Source: Chryseolinea sp.
GTDB taxonomy: Bacteria; Bacteroidota; Bacteroidia; Cytophagales; Cyclobacteriaceae
Reading direction: 5' to 3'
NCBI GenBank assembly: GCA_025923195.1
Contig: JAICGJ010000012.1
Location: 1 to 59,408, forward strand
Length of the DNA stretch: 59,408 nucleotides
Shown: positions 25,730-35,250 of the stretch, one piece after another
Position numbering within the stretch: position 1 is the first letter of the stretch
Layout of the letters: each line of letters opens with the position of its first letter
Notes under the pieces: generated by a model
The model's input: only the letters and a program-made list of their open reading frames with translations
What the model was told of the DNA's origin: nothing
Databases searched by the model: none
Program-made: the position numbers and the translations under genes

Positions 25730-26791
25730 ATGGAATTTAGCATCAATCAAATAGCCATGATGTTGGGTGGGGAGGTGATTGGAGATGGCAACGAAAAAAT
25801 TAAGATGTTGGCCAAGATACAAGATGCAAAAAAAGGTCAGATCGCATTCCTATCCAATCCTAAGTACGAACAATACATTTATACCACTCAAGCCACGGCT
25901 GTCATCGTAAAAAGAGATTTCGCCGCCAGGAGGGAAATAAACGCCACCCTTGTTCTTGTCGACGATCCATATATTAGCTTTACCAGGCTTTTAGAAGAAT
26001 ATCACAAGCTAATCAGTTTTCAGAAATCGGGTATTGAGCAGCCAAGTTTTATGGCGGATACGGCATCCACGGGAAAAAATATCTATCGGGGAGCCTTTTC
26101 CTATATAGGCGGCCATGCCAGGGTTGGAGACAATGTGAAGATATACCCGCACGTTTATATAGGTGACAATGTTGTGATTGGAAACAATACCATTATTCAT
26201 CCTGGCGTCAAGATTTATTCCGACAGCAAGATTGGAAACAACTGCGTACTTCATTCTGGCGCAGTTATCGGTAGCGACGGCTTTGGCTTCGCGCCGCAGG
26301 AAGATGGATCGTATAAGACCATTCCACAATTAGGTAGTGTTACCTTGGAGGATAATGTCGCTATCGGAGCCAATACGGTTATAGATTGCGCAACATTATT
26401 CGGCGATTCGACCACAATACGGGAGGGTGTGAAATTGGACAACCTAATTCAGATCGCTCACAATGTGGAGGTTGGAAAGAACACTGTGATTGCGGCGCAG
26501 ACAGGCATTTCAGGATCGACAAAGATAGGCGAGAATTGCATGTTTGCCGGTCAGGTGGGAATTGCTGGGCATATAACGATTGCTAACAATACGCACCTCG
26601 GCGCACAGAGCGGAGTATCAAAATCTATAAAAGAGGAAGGACTTCGGCTAATGGGATATCCTGCCATTGAGTTTGGATCGTATTTCAAATCTTATGCTGT
26701 CTTCAAAAAGCTGCCGGATATCAACCATCGACTAAAAGAGTTGGAAGCTAAAATCCAGGCCACGCAGAATGGCCCCCTTTCGCCGGGCTAA
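25730..26791 (+). CDS. lpxD: UDP-3-O-(3-hydroxyacyl)glucosamine N-acyltransferase
   Basis: Third step of lipid A synthesis: N-acylates UDP-3-O-acyl-glucosamine. An N-terminal uridine-binding domain (SINQIAMMLGGEVIGDG) precedes about ten left-handed beta-helix hexapeptide rungs (VYIGDNVVIGNNTIIHPGVK and so on) with the catalytic His in LIQIAHNVEVG, and a C-terminal helix (INHRLKELEAKIQ). The 353-residue length is typical. It is the first gene of the lpxD/lpxC-fabZ/lpxA cluster; lpxB is absent from this window. Confidence 0.95.
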   Translation: MEFSINQIAMMLGGEVIGDGNEKIKMLAKIQDAKKGQIAFLSNPKYEQYIYTTQATAVIVKRDFAARREINATLVLVDDPYISFTRLLEEYHKLISFQKSGIEQPSFMADTASTGKNIYRGAFSYIGGHARVGDNVKIYPHVYIGDNVVIGNNTIIHPGVKIYSDSKIGNNCVLHSGAVIGSDGFGFAPQEDGSYKTIPQLGSVTLEDNVAIGANTVIDCATLFGDSTTIREGVKLDNLIQIAHNVEVGKNTVIAAQTGISGSTKIGENCMFAGQVGIAGHITIANNTHLGAQSGVSKSIKEEGLRLMGYPAIEFGSYFKSYAVFKKLPDINHRLKELEAKIQATQNGPLSPG

Positions 26792-26814
26792 ATCCTATCG
26801 CGGATGCTACAAAA

Positions 26815-26846
26815 TTGGGTAATCTGAGGATTTGAGCGTAAATTTG
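26815..26846 (+). promoter_or_regulatory. Bacteroidota-type promoter before lpxC-fabZ
   Basis: TTG at 26815-26817, a 21-base spacer and TAAATTTG at 26839-26846, matching the phylum consensus. Transcription would begin near 26853, only about 10 bases before the ATG at 26863. It lies between lpxD and lpxC-fabZ, so it would allow lpxC-fabZ and lpxA to be transcribed separately from lpxD. Confidence 0.55.
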
Positions 26847-26862
26847 CGCACTTTGCACTTCA

Positions 26863-28260
26863 ATGCTTAACATCAAACAGCAAACAATTCAGAAATCAGT
26901 TACCCTTTCGGGTGTCGGACTTCATACAGGCGTACAAACCAACATGACCTTCGTTCCCGCTAAGCCTAACCATGGAATTAAATTTCAACGTGTTGACATC
27001 CCAGGTTCACCCATAATCGATGCGGACTGCGATAACGTTGTGGATGTATCCCGCGGGACAACCATTGAACAGAGCGGCGCGCGCGTGAGTACCATAGAGC
27101 ATACCCTCGCAGCACTCACGGGACTGGAAATAGATAATGTCGTAATCCAGCTTGATGGTCCCGAATGCCCGATCATGGATGGAAGTTCAATTGAATTCGT
27201 AGGAACATTAAAAGCCGCCGGTACTGAAGAACAAAACGCATTGCGCGATTTCTTTGAGGTCCAAGAACCCCTCTTTTACCGAGAGGCTGCCAGAAATGTA
27301 GAGATTGCAGCCCTACCGTTGGATGATTACAGGGTTACTGTAATGATCGACTACAACTCGCCGGTGTTGGGTAGCCAGCACGCGTCGATCACCGATATCC
27401 GTCAGTTTGAAAAGGAGATTGCTTCCTGCCGTACATTTTGCTTTCTCCACGAACTGGAAATGCTTTATAAGAACAATTTGATCCGCGGTGGCGACTTAAA
27501 TAATGCCATTGTTATCGTCGATCGGGTCGTTCAGGAAAACGAGCTTGATAACATTGCCAAAATGCTTGGCAAGCCCAAGGTTGCTATAAAACAGGAAGGC
27601 ATTTTAAACAATATAGAGCTACGTTATAAGAACGAACCCGCGCGGCATAAACTACTGGACATAGTAGGTGACCTCACACTCGCCGGTAGACCATTAAAAG
27701 CGCAGGTACTGGCCGCGAGGCCTGGCCACGCTGCTAATGTCGCTTTTGCCAAGAAGCTGAAAAAGGCGATGCAGGAATCGGATAAAAAAGGGAAGCCAAA
27801 GTATAATCCGACATTGCCCCCGGTAATGGATATAAACAAAATCGCGGGTACACTCCCTCATCGTTACCCCTTTCTTCTCATTGACAAGATTATTTACCTC
27901 GATAATGAAAGTGTCTCTGGCGTAAAAAATGTGACGGCCAATGAATATTTCTTTCAGGGACATTTTCCCGGTAATCCGGTTATGCCAGGCGTCCTCCAAA
28001 TAGAGGCTATGGCTCAAATCGGAGGTATTTTGGTCTTAAATACAGTACCGGATCCCGAAAATTATTGGACCTATTTTTTAGGTATTGAAAACTTCAGATT
28101 CAGAAAGATGGTGCTTCCCGGTGATACCTTAGTTATACAGTGCGATCTTCTGGCCCCGATCAAACGAGGTATCGCAAAAATGACCGGTCGTGCGTACGTT
28201 GGAAATACGCTGGTCTGCGAAGGTACCATGACCGCAAGCATAGTTCGAAAAGATTCATGA
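26863..28260 (+). CDS. lpxC-fabZ: Bifunctional UDP-3-O-acyl-GlcNAc deacetylase / 3-hydroxyacyl-ACP dehydratase
   Basis: Fusion of two enzymes, normal in Bacteroidota. Residues 1 to about 310 are LpxC, the zinc deacetylase that commits to lipid A: GVGLHTG, the zinc His in VSTIEHTLAAL, and HKLLDIVGDLTLAG with the other zinc ligands. Residues from about 322 to 465 are FabZ, a hot-dog dehydratase of fatty-acid elongation: LPHRYPFLLID (catalytic His) and FPGNPVMPGVLQIEAMAQ (catalytic Glu). The fusion places two enzymes that compete for hydroxyacyl-ACP flux under one control. The stop overlaps the lpxA start by ATGA. Confidence 0.97.
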   Translation: MLNIKQQTIQKSVTLSGVGLHTGVQTNMTFVPAKPNHGIKFQRVDIPGSPIIDADCDNVVDVSRGTTIEQSGARVSTIEHTLAALTGLEIDNVVIQLDGPECPIMDGSSIEFVGTLKAAGTEEQNALRDFFEVQEPLFYREAARNVEIAALPLDDYRVTVMIDYNSPVLGSQHASITDIRQFEKEIASCRTFCFLHELEMLYKNNLIRGGDLNNAIVIVDRVVQENELDNIAKMLGKPKVAIKQEGILNNIELRYKNEPARHKLLDIVGDLTLAGRPLKAQVLAARPGHAANVAFAKKLKKAMQESDKKGKPKYNPTLPPVMDINKIAGTLPHRYPFLLIDKIIYLDNESVSGVKNVTANEYFFQGHFPGNPVMPGVLQIEAMAQIGGILVLNTVPDPENYWTYFLGIENFRFRKMVLPGDTLVIQCDLLAPIKRGIAKMTGRAYVGNTLVCEGTMTASIVRKDS

Positions 28261-29045
28261 GTAGATTTCCTCACGCCAACGTACACCCTGAGGCTCAAAT
28301 TGGTAATAACGTTATCATAGAGCCGTTTGCAACCGTTCAAAAGGATGTCGTAATAGACGATGGTTGTTGGATTGGCCCTAATGCCATTATATGGGATGGA
28401 TCACGTCTTGGCAAAAATGTAAAAGTATTTCCTGGAGCATCCGTGTCTTCCATACCGCAGGATCTGAAATTCGCAGGAGAAAAGACTCAAACCATTATTG
28501 GTGACAACACAGTCATCCGTGAGGCAGTTACGATAAGCCGGGGAACTACAGACAAATTCAAGACCGTTATCGGCAAGAACTGCTTGCTGATGGCATATGT
28601 TCATGTTGCACATGACTGCATGGTTGGAAACAATTGTATACTTGTCAATACCGTCCAGGTAGCGGGTCATGTCACAATTGACGACTGGGCTATTATCGGC
28701 GGAGCAAGCGCGCTACATCAGTTTGTCAAAGTAGGCGCGCATGTTATGTTGTCGGGAGGTTCATTGGTTAGAAAGGATGTCCCCCCTTTCACGAAGGCCG
28801 CCAGAGAGCCATTGACTTATGCGGGTATCAACACCGTTGGGTTGCGCAGGCGCGGATTCGCTTCCGAAAAGATCAGCGAGATCCAGGAAATTTACAGGTA
28901 CATCTTTCTGAAAGGATTAAATAATTCGAAGGCCTTAGATATGGTAGAGAAAGAAGTACCTGCAAGTCCTGAGAAAGATTACATCGTTGAATTTATCCGC
29001 ACCTCCGAACGAGGTATTATGAAGGGCTATGGTGGAAATGACTAA
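28257..29045 (+). CDS. lpxA: UDP-N-acetylglucosamine O-acyltransferase
   Basis: First lipid A enzyme: transfers a 3-hydroxyacyl group from ACP to UDP-GlcNAc. The 262-residue product begins MSRFPHANVHPEAQIGNNV and consists of hexapeptide repeats with the catalytic His in LMAYVHVAHDCMVGNN, then a helical C-terminus. ATG 28257 is used because it overlaps the preceding stop (ATGA) and gives the family-standard N-terminus. The same frame stays open about 120 bases further upstream, inside lpxC-fabZ, but that extension has no family support. Confidence 0.96.
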   Translation: MSRFPHANVHPEAQIGNNVIIEPFATVQKDVVIDDGCWIGPNAIIWDGSRLGKNVKVFPGASVSSIPQDLKFAGEKTQTIIGDNTVIREAVTISRGTTDKFKTVIGKNCLLMAYVHVAHDCMVGNNCILVNTVQVAGHVTIDDWAIIGGASALHQFVKVGAHVMLSGGSLVRKDVPPFTKAAREPLTYAGINTVGLRRRGFASEKISEIQEIYRYIFLKGLNNSKALDMVEKEVPASPEKDYIVEFIRTSERGIMKGYGGND

Positions 29046-29154
29046 TGCTCCGCTCCACCAGGCATATGGCGCTCAATTTGATTTCCAGATTCATTTTCAT
29101 CTCCCCCGGAAAAAACATTGCCGACTAAAAAAGGCTTAACGAAGAACAGATACC

Positions 29155-29805
29155 ATGGCTGTTGCAGAAAACCGATCTGTCTTAAATCTGGGTATCAAGG
29201 CCAAGGGCCTAGGGAAACGATTCAACCGCGAATGGATTTTTAGAAATCTCGATTACACCTTTGAGCCTTCGAAAATCTACGCAGTCACTGGACCCAACGG
29301 ATCGGGAAAATCGACACTTCTTCAAGTTCTCTGGGGTCAGTTACCTCAATCCACCGGAGAATTAGCGTATACGCATTCCGCGGGAGAAATTCCCCTCGAC
29401 GAAATATTCAAACACCTCGCCATTGCCACGCCATATCTCGACTTGATAGAAGAATTTACATTATCAGAACACTTGTTGTTTCATTTCAAACTTAAACGCA
29501 GTAGAAATGGAATGAATGAAGAAGAGATGCTCGAACAATTGAGGCTCAGTGACGCTCGTGATAAACATATTGCGAACTTCTCTTCAGGAATGAAACAACG
29601 CGTCAAGCTCGGTCTCGCATTTTTTACGGAGGCAAATCTTATATTCCTGGACGAGCCAACGACAAATCTCGACAATGACACGACAGCATGGTATCACCAT
29701 CAACTCAAGAATATGCCCTCGCATTGCACCATCTTTATTGCATCAAATCAACCCGGCGAATATCCTGACCATGCTCAAGTTATTAATGTCATGGACTTAA
29801 AATAA
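29155..29805 (+). CDS. ABC transporter ATP-binding protein
   Basis: Single ATPase domain of 216 residues with Walker A GPNGSGKSTLLQV, the signature NFSSGMKQRVKLG (SSGMKQR in place of the usual LSGGQ), Walker B LIFLDEPTTNLD, and a modified switch region (FIASNQPGEY). It resembles CcmA-like and unassigned ABC ATPases. No permease gene is adjacent, so the partner and substrate are unknown. It follows lpxA by 109 bases on the same strand and may belong to that transcript. The remaining 248 bases downstream hold only a possible -7 box, TAAGTTTG at 30000-30007, before the next gene. Confidence 0.88.
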   Translation: MAVAENRSVLNLGIKAKGLGKRFNREWIFRNLDYTFEPSKIYAVTGPNGSGKSTLLQVLWGQLPQSTGELAYTHSAGEIPLDEIFKHLAIATPYLDLIEEFTLSEHLLFHFKLKRSRNGMNEEEMLEQLRLSDARDKHIANFSSGMKQRVKLGLAFFTEANLIFLDEPTTNLDNDTTAWYHHQLKNMPSHCTIFIASNQPGEYPDHAQVINVMDLK

Positions 29806-30053
29806 CCGCGGTACCAGTTACAAGCAATGAACTGGTCCGAATTCTCATATTTTTTCGGATTAGCTGCTGCTAATAGAGTCTAAGGGCAAGCATTCCTCGG
29901 TAAAGGGCACAAGCATTTTTTACAGAGAGGGGTTACAGACTACTATTCCGTTAGATTAAGACTTATGAATTGAAAAAACAGGCTGGACCCCAAATAGCAT
30001 AAGTTTGATTTCATCATTTTTACCCAGATATTAGCAATATTAAAAACATTAAA

Positions 30054-30536
30054 ATGAATCATTTAAGCAGAATTTTTTCCGTTGTACTGCTCGTTAGCGT
30101 AGCCTTGTTTAGTGTTAACTGCGGAGGTAGTGATGACCCCGAAAAATCGGAAGAAGAAATACAGCTTGATAAGTTGAAGGCCTCCGAATGGCAATTGCTG
30201 TCCGCAAGTGATGGAACCGACAGAACCTCAGAATATCCAAATATGGTATTGACGTTCGCGGGTACGTTCAGCGCAGGGGGTACGTATCAATATGAAAGCG
30301 GAGCTGCATCTTGGCCATCCGTCAGTCCTTGGAAGGCAGTAGACAGCTGGAAATTTGTGGGTGGTAGCATTAGCAGCAAGATCATAAGGCTTTCTGACGA
30401 CGTTGAAATAACGTACTTATTGTCCAACTCTGATAAACAACTCAGTCTTTCATTTAATTATACCGGCCCTGGCTTTAACAATGGAAGGACCGAGACTGTA
30501 GAAGGAGATTGGGTATTCACATTCACAAGGCCATAA
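30054..30536 (+). CDS. Lipocalin-like lipoprotein
   Basis: Protein of 160 residues with a lipoprotein signal (MNHLSRIFSVVLLVSVALFS followed by VNCGGSDD). Asn in the -1 position is unusual for a lipobox, but the Cys-Gly-Gly-acidic start of the mature part is typical of Bacteroidota surface lipoproteins. The mature part (SEWQLLSASDG, then alternating strands ending WVFTFTRP) fits the small lipocalin-like beta barrels common in this phylum. Ligand and role are unknown. It is monocistronic and convergent with mutS2. Confidence 0.7.
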   Translation: MNHLSRIFSVVLLVSVALFSVNCGGSDDPEKSEEEIQLDKLKASEWQLLSASDGTDRTSEYPNMVLTFAGTFSAGGTYQYESGAASWPSVSPWKAVDSWKFVGGSISSKIIRLSDDVEITYLLSNSDKQLSLSFNYTGPGFNNGRTETVEGDWVFTFTRP

Positions 30537-30574
30537 ATTTTACTACTGTCAATATTCGGGATGTTCAAAGATCG

Positions 30575-32941
30575 TTATTTCAATACAACAACCGTAATTC
30601 CATCCCCTCCCCGCTCGACATGTTCATCATTCGCTGATGCAACCTCTTTGTATTGTTTCAATTGATCACGCACAACTTTTCGAAGCACGCCCTCGCCCTT
30701 TCCGTGTAAAATTCTGACCTCCCCTTGTCCCAGCAATATAGCCGTATCGAGGTACTGTTCAAGAATCCCCGTAACCTCATCCACTCGTTTCCCCCGCAAA
30801 TCTAGTGTAGGATTGAAGTTCGCGCGCTTCTCCATAACGTTTATACCGGCGGCACGAAGCTTAGCACTAATTTCCTTTTCGGCCGCCGCAGTGATCTTTT
30901 CCAACTTGCTAAGTCTGGTAATGGACTTCAACAAACCAAACTGTACGGTCGCGTTGTTGCCCTGAATAGACAAAATTGTGCCACTTCCCTCCTGCCCAAT
31001 TATGCGCACACGATCTCCCTCCTTCAACGGCACCTCAGGAGTGCGCTCAATAGGTTCAGGCGAAGCAACCTTATGGGTAAGCGTTTCCAGGTTTTTGCGG
31101 ACTCTGAGCGTTTCTTTTTTCTCCGCCTTATTTTCCTTGATGTGTCGAATCGTCTTTTCAATCTCACGATTGGTATCCTTCAACAATCTTGAAGCATCTT
31201 CCTTAGCTCGATTCAAAATTTCTTTCTTCTTAGTTTCAAGCTCTGTGGATAACGCTTGATACTTTGCCAGCGACTGCTTAAGGTCAGTTTCCTGTTTTTC
31301 GAGCCTTGTGATCTTGGTACTTAATTCTTGGCGCTCCTGTTCCAGCGACCTTACCAGAGCCTCGAAGCCCGTGAGATCCTTGCCCACTAGTTTTTCAGCC
31401 ACTTCAATGGTGTGAGATGGCAATCCTGTTTTCCTTGCTATCTCCAGCGCGAATGAGCTTCCGGGTTTGCCGATATCCAAGATGTACAAAGGGATCAGAT
31501 TTTTATCATCAAATCGCATCGCCGCATTCCGTATACCGGTTTGCTGGCTGGCAAATAACTTTAAGTTATAGTAGTGTGTGGTAGCTACACCCCAGACCTT
31601 TTTTTCAAGCAATGAACTCAGTATTGCCTGAGCGATGGCGCCTCCGAAGTTTGGATCGGTACCAGATCCCATCTCGTCGATAAGAACCAATGACCTGTCA
31701 GAGGCCGCATCAATAAACACATTCATGTTCCGAAGATGGCTGCTATACGTGCTGAGGTCATTTTCAATTGACTGTTGATCACCGATGTCAAGGAAAATAT
31801 CTTGAAAGACCCCGACCCTGGAGCGGTCCGAAAGTGGAACAAGCAGGCCGCACTGAAACATGTATTGCAGCAAACCTACTGTCTTCAAACATACTGACTT
31901 GCCTCCGGCGTTCGGCCCTGAGACAAGCAGCATCCTGTGCTCCGGGTTTAGTTCAATGGTCAGTGGCACTACATCGCGTTTCCCTTTTAAACTCAAATAT
32001 AGTAGCGGGTGCTTTGCGTTATACCAGGTTAGCTCCGGTTGCCTTTCAAGAATGGGTAAATCGGCATTAATGTCGAGCGCAAATTTTGCCTTTGCTCTTA
32101 TAAAATCGATTTGTGCAAGAAAACGAAACGAGCTTTTTAATGTAGGTAATTGCGTTCTGAATTCTGCTGTTAGCGCCTTTAAGATTCGAATGACTTCCCG
32201 CTTTTCTTCGTGCTCGAGTTCCCTGATTTCATTGTTGGCATCGAGCATTTCGGTTGGCTCCATAAACACAGTCTGTCCCGTCGCAGATTCATCCAGGATA
32301 AATCCTTTCAGTTTGCGTTTATGCTCGGCTTGAATCGGAATTACAACTCGTCCATCGCGAATAGTAGGTAATGCTCCCTCAGGGACCCAGTTGGATCCGA
32401 CAGCAGCCTTAAATATCTGATCCGCCAACTTTCGTAATCTGCTTTGTTCGTCCCTTAGCTTTTTTCGTATCCTGTTCAAATCAGCGCTTGCGGAATCTTT
32501 AACCACTCCCTTGTCATCAATTTTGGCATAAACGTCGTGGGACATCTGTTGGCTGAGGCTAACTGGAAGAGCGAGGACATGAAGCTGTGGATATACCTCA
32601 GCATTCTTGGCAAAAAACGTCTTACAGGCAAGAATTGTGTCGATGCCATACGCTAGGTTCAAGAATTCGTCAGCTTCCAGCCAATTTCCTTCCAGCGATA
32701 TTTTATTTATCCATTCCACTGGATCGACAAAATGTTTCGATGGAAACGATTCGCCCTTTTCCAGAATGAGTCGAAACTCAACGTTTTGATGGAGCAATGT
32801 TCTTATGAAATCAAAATCGGTGCTGAATGTCATACTATCCACCCAGCCCTGGCCTGCCATCGACAGACAATAGCTTTTAAGCCTTGAGCGAATTTGGTCG
32901 AAGCCCAATTTTTCTTCAAAGGTTTCCGGATAGATCATCAT
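30575..32941 (-). CDS. mutS2: MutS2-family endonuclease with Smr domain
   Basis: Protein of 788 residues related to MutS but without the mismatch-recognition domains. The ATPase has Walker A VSGPNAGGKSVCLKT and Walker B SLVLIDEMGSGTDPNFGG. A coiled coil follows (about 520-620), then a KOW-like patch (GDRVRIIGQEGSGTI) and a C-terminal Smr nuclease domain (LDLRGKRVDEV, ILHGKGEGVLRK). MutS2 suppresses homologous recombination in Helicobacter and rescues collided ribosomes in Bacillus; which applies here is unknown. It overlaps the upstream DUF4296 gene by four bases. Confidence 0.94.
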   Translation of the reverse strand: MMIYPETFEEKLGFDQIRSRLKSYCLSMAGQGWVDSMTFSTDFDFIRTLLHQNVEFRLILEKGESFPSKHFVDPVEWINKISLEGNWLEADEFLNLAYGIDTILACKTFFAKNAEVYPQLHVLALPVSLSQQMSHDVYAKIDDKGVVKDSASADLNRIRKKLRDEQSRLRKLADQIFKAAVGSNWVPEGALPTIRDGRVVIPIQAEHKRKLKGFILDESATGQTVFMEPTEMLDANNEIRELEHEEKREVIRILKALTAEFRTQLPTLKSSFRFLAQIDFIRAKAKFALDINADLPILERQPELTWYNAKHPLLYLSLKGKRDVVPLTIELNPEHRMLLVSGPNAGGKSVCLKTVGLLQYMFQCGLLVPLSDRSRVGVFQDIFLDIGDQQSIENDLSTYSSHLRNMNVFIDAASDRSLVLIDEMGSGTDPNFGGAIAQAILSSLLEKKVWGVATTHYYNLKLFASQQTGIRNAAMRFDDKNLIPLYILDIGKPGSSFALEIARKTGLPSHTIEVAEKLVGKDLTGFEALVRSLEQERQELSTKITRLEKQETDLKQSLAKYQALSTELETKKKEILNRAKEDASRLLKDTNREIEKTIRHIKENKAEKKETLRVRKNLETLTHKVASPEPIERTPEVPLKEGDRVRIIGQEGSGTILSIQGNNATVQFGLLKSITRLSKLEKITAAAEKEISAKLRAAGINVMEKRANFNPTLDLRGKRVDEVTGILEQYLDTAILLGQGEVRILHGKGEGVLRKVVRDQLKQYKEVASANDEHVERGGDGITVVVLK

Positions 32942-33309
32942 CGAGGTTGATCAAGTCGCTGTTCTCTAAGGCTAAGCGAGTCGACCAGCGCCGTATATAT
33001 CTCCTCCATTTCAGCCGGCCGGTCCATATAATAATCAAATGATCTTTTAAAAATTGAGTCTGATATGCCGATGTTCTTAAATATCACTTGTTTGAATCGT
33101 TCGAATTCACGTTCAGCGGAATCTCTGGGTATACCAAGCCGATTTACCTTTTGCTCTGAAAGATATATTTCCGTGAGCGCTGCCACCATTTCCGGCTTGG
33201 AGAGAATTGGTTGAGTATCTTTATCACCCTCGCCGCATGATACGCAAAGCGTCAACAAGAATAGAACTACTGTCATTGAAAACAGACACCTGAGACCTTT
33301 TGCATTCAT
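32938..33309 (-). CDS. DUF4296 lipoprotein
   Basis: Lipoprotein of 123 residues from ATG 33309. The signal MNAKGLRCLFSMTVVLFLLT ends at CVSC, and the mature part (KPEMVAALTEIYLSEQKVNRLGI, then FKRSFDYYMDRPAEMEEIY) matches the DUF4296 family of Bacteroidota as I recall it. An in-frame ATG at 33348 is possible but would place 13 polar residues before the signal peptide. It overlaps mutS2 by four bases, so the two are co-transcribed. Function is unknown. Confidence 0.8.
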   Translation of the reverse strand: MNAKGLRCLFSMTVVLFLLTLCVSCGEGDKDTQPILSKPEMVAALTEIYLSEQKVNRLGIPRDSAEREFERFKQVIFKNIGISDSIFKRSFDYYMDRPAEMEEIYTALVDSLSLREQRLDQPR

Positions 33310-33438
33310 AGTCAACCTAAACTCAATTTGGGGCGGCAAAATACTCATAATTGTTCTATTTTTGGCCTTTGCAGGTATGGGTTAATGACCATTCTACACG
33401 GGTGGCAATAATTTTGCCAAGCAAATTCCAGTGAAGAC

Positions 33439-34329
33439 ATGACAAGTATGAAGGAACTGCTGAAAAAACTCCGCAAGTACGAAATTCAAATCCGGAAGGC
33501 TATTAATAGTCAAATGCAGGGAGACTTCCATTCGATTTTTAAGGGATCGGGTCTTGAATTTGACGATGTTAGACCTTATCAATACGGCGACGATATCCGT
33601 ACCATTGACTGGAATGTGTCGGCAAAGGGGCATGGGACTTTCGTAAAGACATTCCGGGAGGAGAAGGAGCAAACAGTTTTTTTTATCCTCGACGTCAGCG
33701 CTTCTGAAAATATCGGGAATCCCGGCAGCACGAAAGCTGATATAGGCAAAGAGATTTGCGGAGTCCTTGCTTTGTCGGCGTCGAAAGAATCGAGCCATAT
33801 TGGCCTGATCTGCTTTTCAGACGTAAAGGAAAAATACATCAGGCCTGTGAAGGGACATTTACAGGCATACGAGATCATAAGTACATTGGTCAAACTGAAT
33901 CCGCAGTCATTACGAACAAACTTAACCAAGGCTATCGCATTTGCACTCAATGCTATTAAAAGAAGAAGTGTTGTCATCCTTATTTCGGACTTCATCGACG
34001 AGGACACATACTTTCATAACCTCAAAGCGCTTGCCCGCCGGCACGACCTCGTGATCATTCATGTCAGCGATAAGCGCGAAACAAGATTGCCAAAGTTAGG
34101 AATCATCCCCATCATTGATAAGGAAACACATCGAACGCTGTGGGTCAATACGTCGTTCGGAGATTTCAGAAAACGGATTAGTGACAGGCACAACAAGCGA
34201 AAAGCTGAACTTGAACAATTTAGCCGCAAACATCAGGTGAATTTTATCTCATTAGACACCGGTGAGGATTATGTTCCGAAGCTTCTTCGCCTATTTAAAA
34301 TTCGGAATAAATCGATCAAATCAACCTGA
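33439..34329 (+). CDS. DUF58 domain protein
   Basis: Protein of 296 residues of the DUF58 family, usually found with a MoxR AAA ATPase and Bat/VWA proteins. The family hallmark GSGLEFDDVRPYQYGDDIRTIDWNVSA is split here as GLEFDDVRPYQYGDDIR and TIDWNVSAK. A VWA-like fold follows (FFILDVSASENIG, VVILISDFIDEDTY). In relatives the proteins assist envelope or metalloprotein assembly. It starts a three-gene set with the next two genes (6-base gap, then an 8-base overlap). No MoxR gene precedes it in this window. Confidence 0.9.
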   Translation: MTSMKELLKKLRKYEIQIRKAINSQMQGDFHSIFKGSGLEFDDVRPYQYGDDIRTIDWNVSAKGHGTFVKTFREEKEQTVFFILDVSASENIGNPGSTKADIGKEICGVLALSASKESSHIGLICFSDVKEKYIRPVKGHLQAYEIISTLVKLNPQSLRTNLTKAIAFALNAIKRRSVVILISDFIDEDTYFHNLKALARRHDLVIIHVSDKRETRLPKLGIIPIIDKETHRTLWVNTSFGDFRKRISDRHNKRKAELEQFSRKHQVNFISLDTGEDYVPKLLRLFKIRNKSIKST

Positions 34330-34335
34330 CGGAGA

Positions 34336-35250
34336 ATGGGAGCTGGGGGCACGAAAAAGTTCGTATTTGCGGTTTTAGCTGGGATAGGCTTTATTTTTCC
34401 TTCGACGGCCCAGGATATAACTGTTCGTGGTGGCTTCTTTTTGGATAGCCTGACCGTTGGTGACCAGACAGGGTTTTACTTGGCAGCAAAATATCCCAGC
34501 AATTTAAATATTGCCTTTCCGGATTCCAGCTTTTACTATGGTCCTTTTGAGTTCGTAAATAAGCGCTATTTCCCCACGCACACCACGGCTGGGGAAAGTT
34601 ATGACAGCGTAATATACTACCTCTCAACTTTTGAAATTGAACCCATCCAGACGTTGAGCCTTCCAGTGTTTCAACTTAATGCCCAGGATTGCACCATTTA
34701 CAATACAGAAATCGACACCATCAGGTTAATTGAGCTGGCCAAGAATCTGCCAGATACCCTTACGGTTCAAAATGTTCCGCTTAGAGCAAATACAATATAT
34801 GAGAACGTCTCGCGAAATTTTAATTATCCGGTGTTGTTCATCGCGCTTGCCGCATTGTTGGTTGTGACCATCGTTGTTTGGATTGTGTTCGGTAAAAGAA
34901 TCAGAAAACATTTTAAGATGAAGAAAATGTTTAAGGCACACAGGCAGTTTTTGGAAGGTTATAGCCAGCAAGTGGAAACCATCAAAAGCGGATTTTCATC
35001 CTCGCAAACGGAACACGCGCTTGCGCAGTGGAAAAGGTACATGGAGCAGCTTGAATCCAGGCCGTATACAAAGCTTACCACACGAGAAACCACGAGAATG
35101 GAAGATAATGAATTGTTGGGGAGGAATCTGCATTCTATCGACGGAGCGATCTATGGACATAACACGCGGGTTGTAGAATCATTGGAACATCTAAAACAAT
35201 TTGCCGATCAACGTTTTACCCAAAAACTGGAGGAGGTGAAACATGAATGA
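34336..35250 (+). CDS. BatD-like membrane-anchored protein
   Basis: Protein of 304 residues with an N-terminal signal (KFVFAVLAGIGFIFPSTAQD), an exported beta-rich domain to about residue 165, one transmembrane helix (about 168-190, FIALAALLVVTIVVWIVFG) and a cytosolic helical tail of about 110 residues. This layout is that of the short BatD/DUF4381-like proteins found between DUF58 and VWA genes in Bacteroidota; the assignment rests mainly on position and topology. It overlaps the VWA gene by eight bases. Confidence 0.72.
   Translation: MGAGGTKKFVFAVLAGIGFIFPSTAQDITVRGGFFLDSLTVGDQTGFYLAAKYPSNLNIAFPDSSFYYGPFEFVNKRYFPTHTTAGESYDSVIYYLSTFEIEPIQTLSLPVFQLNAQDCTIYNTEIDTIRLIELAKNLPDTLTVQNVPLRANTIYENVSRNFNYPVLFIALAALLVVTIVVWIVFGKRIRKHFKMKKMFKAHRQFLEGYSQQVETIKSGFSSSQTEHALAQWKRYMEQLESRPYTKLTTRETTRMEDNELLGRNLHSIDGAIYGHNTRVVESLEHLKQFADQRFTQKLEEVKHE

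Noticed and set aside
28140-28256. Upstream extension of lpxA inside lpxC-fabZ
   Set aside because: Basic low-complexity sequence overlapping FabZ codons; the ATGA overlap at 28257 gives the normal LpxA start.
30575-32941. MutS2 as canonical mismatch-repair MutS
   Set aside because: It lacks the mismatch-recognition N-terminal domain and ends in an Smr domain, the MutS2 layout.
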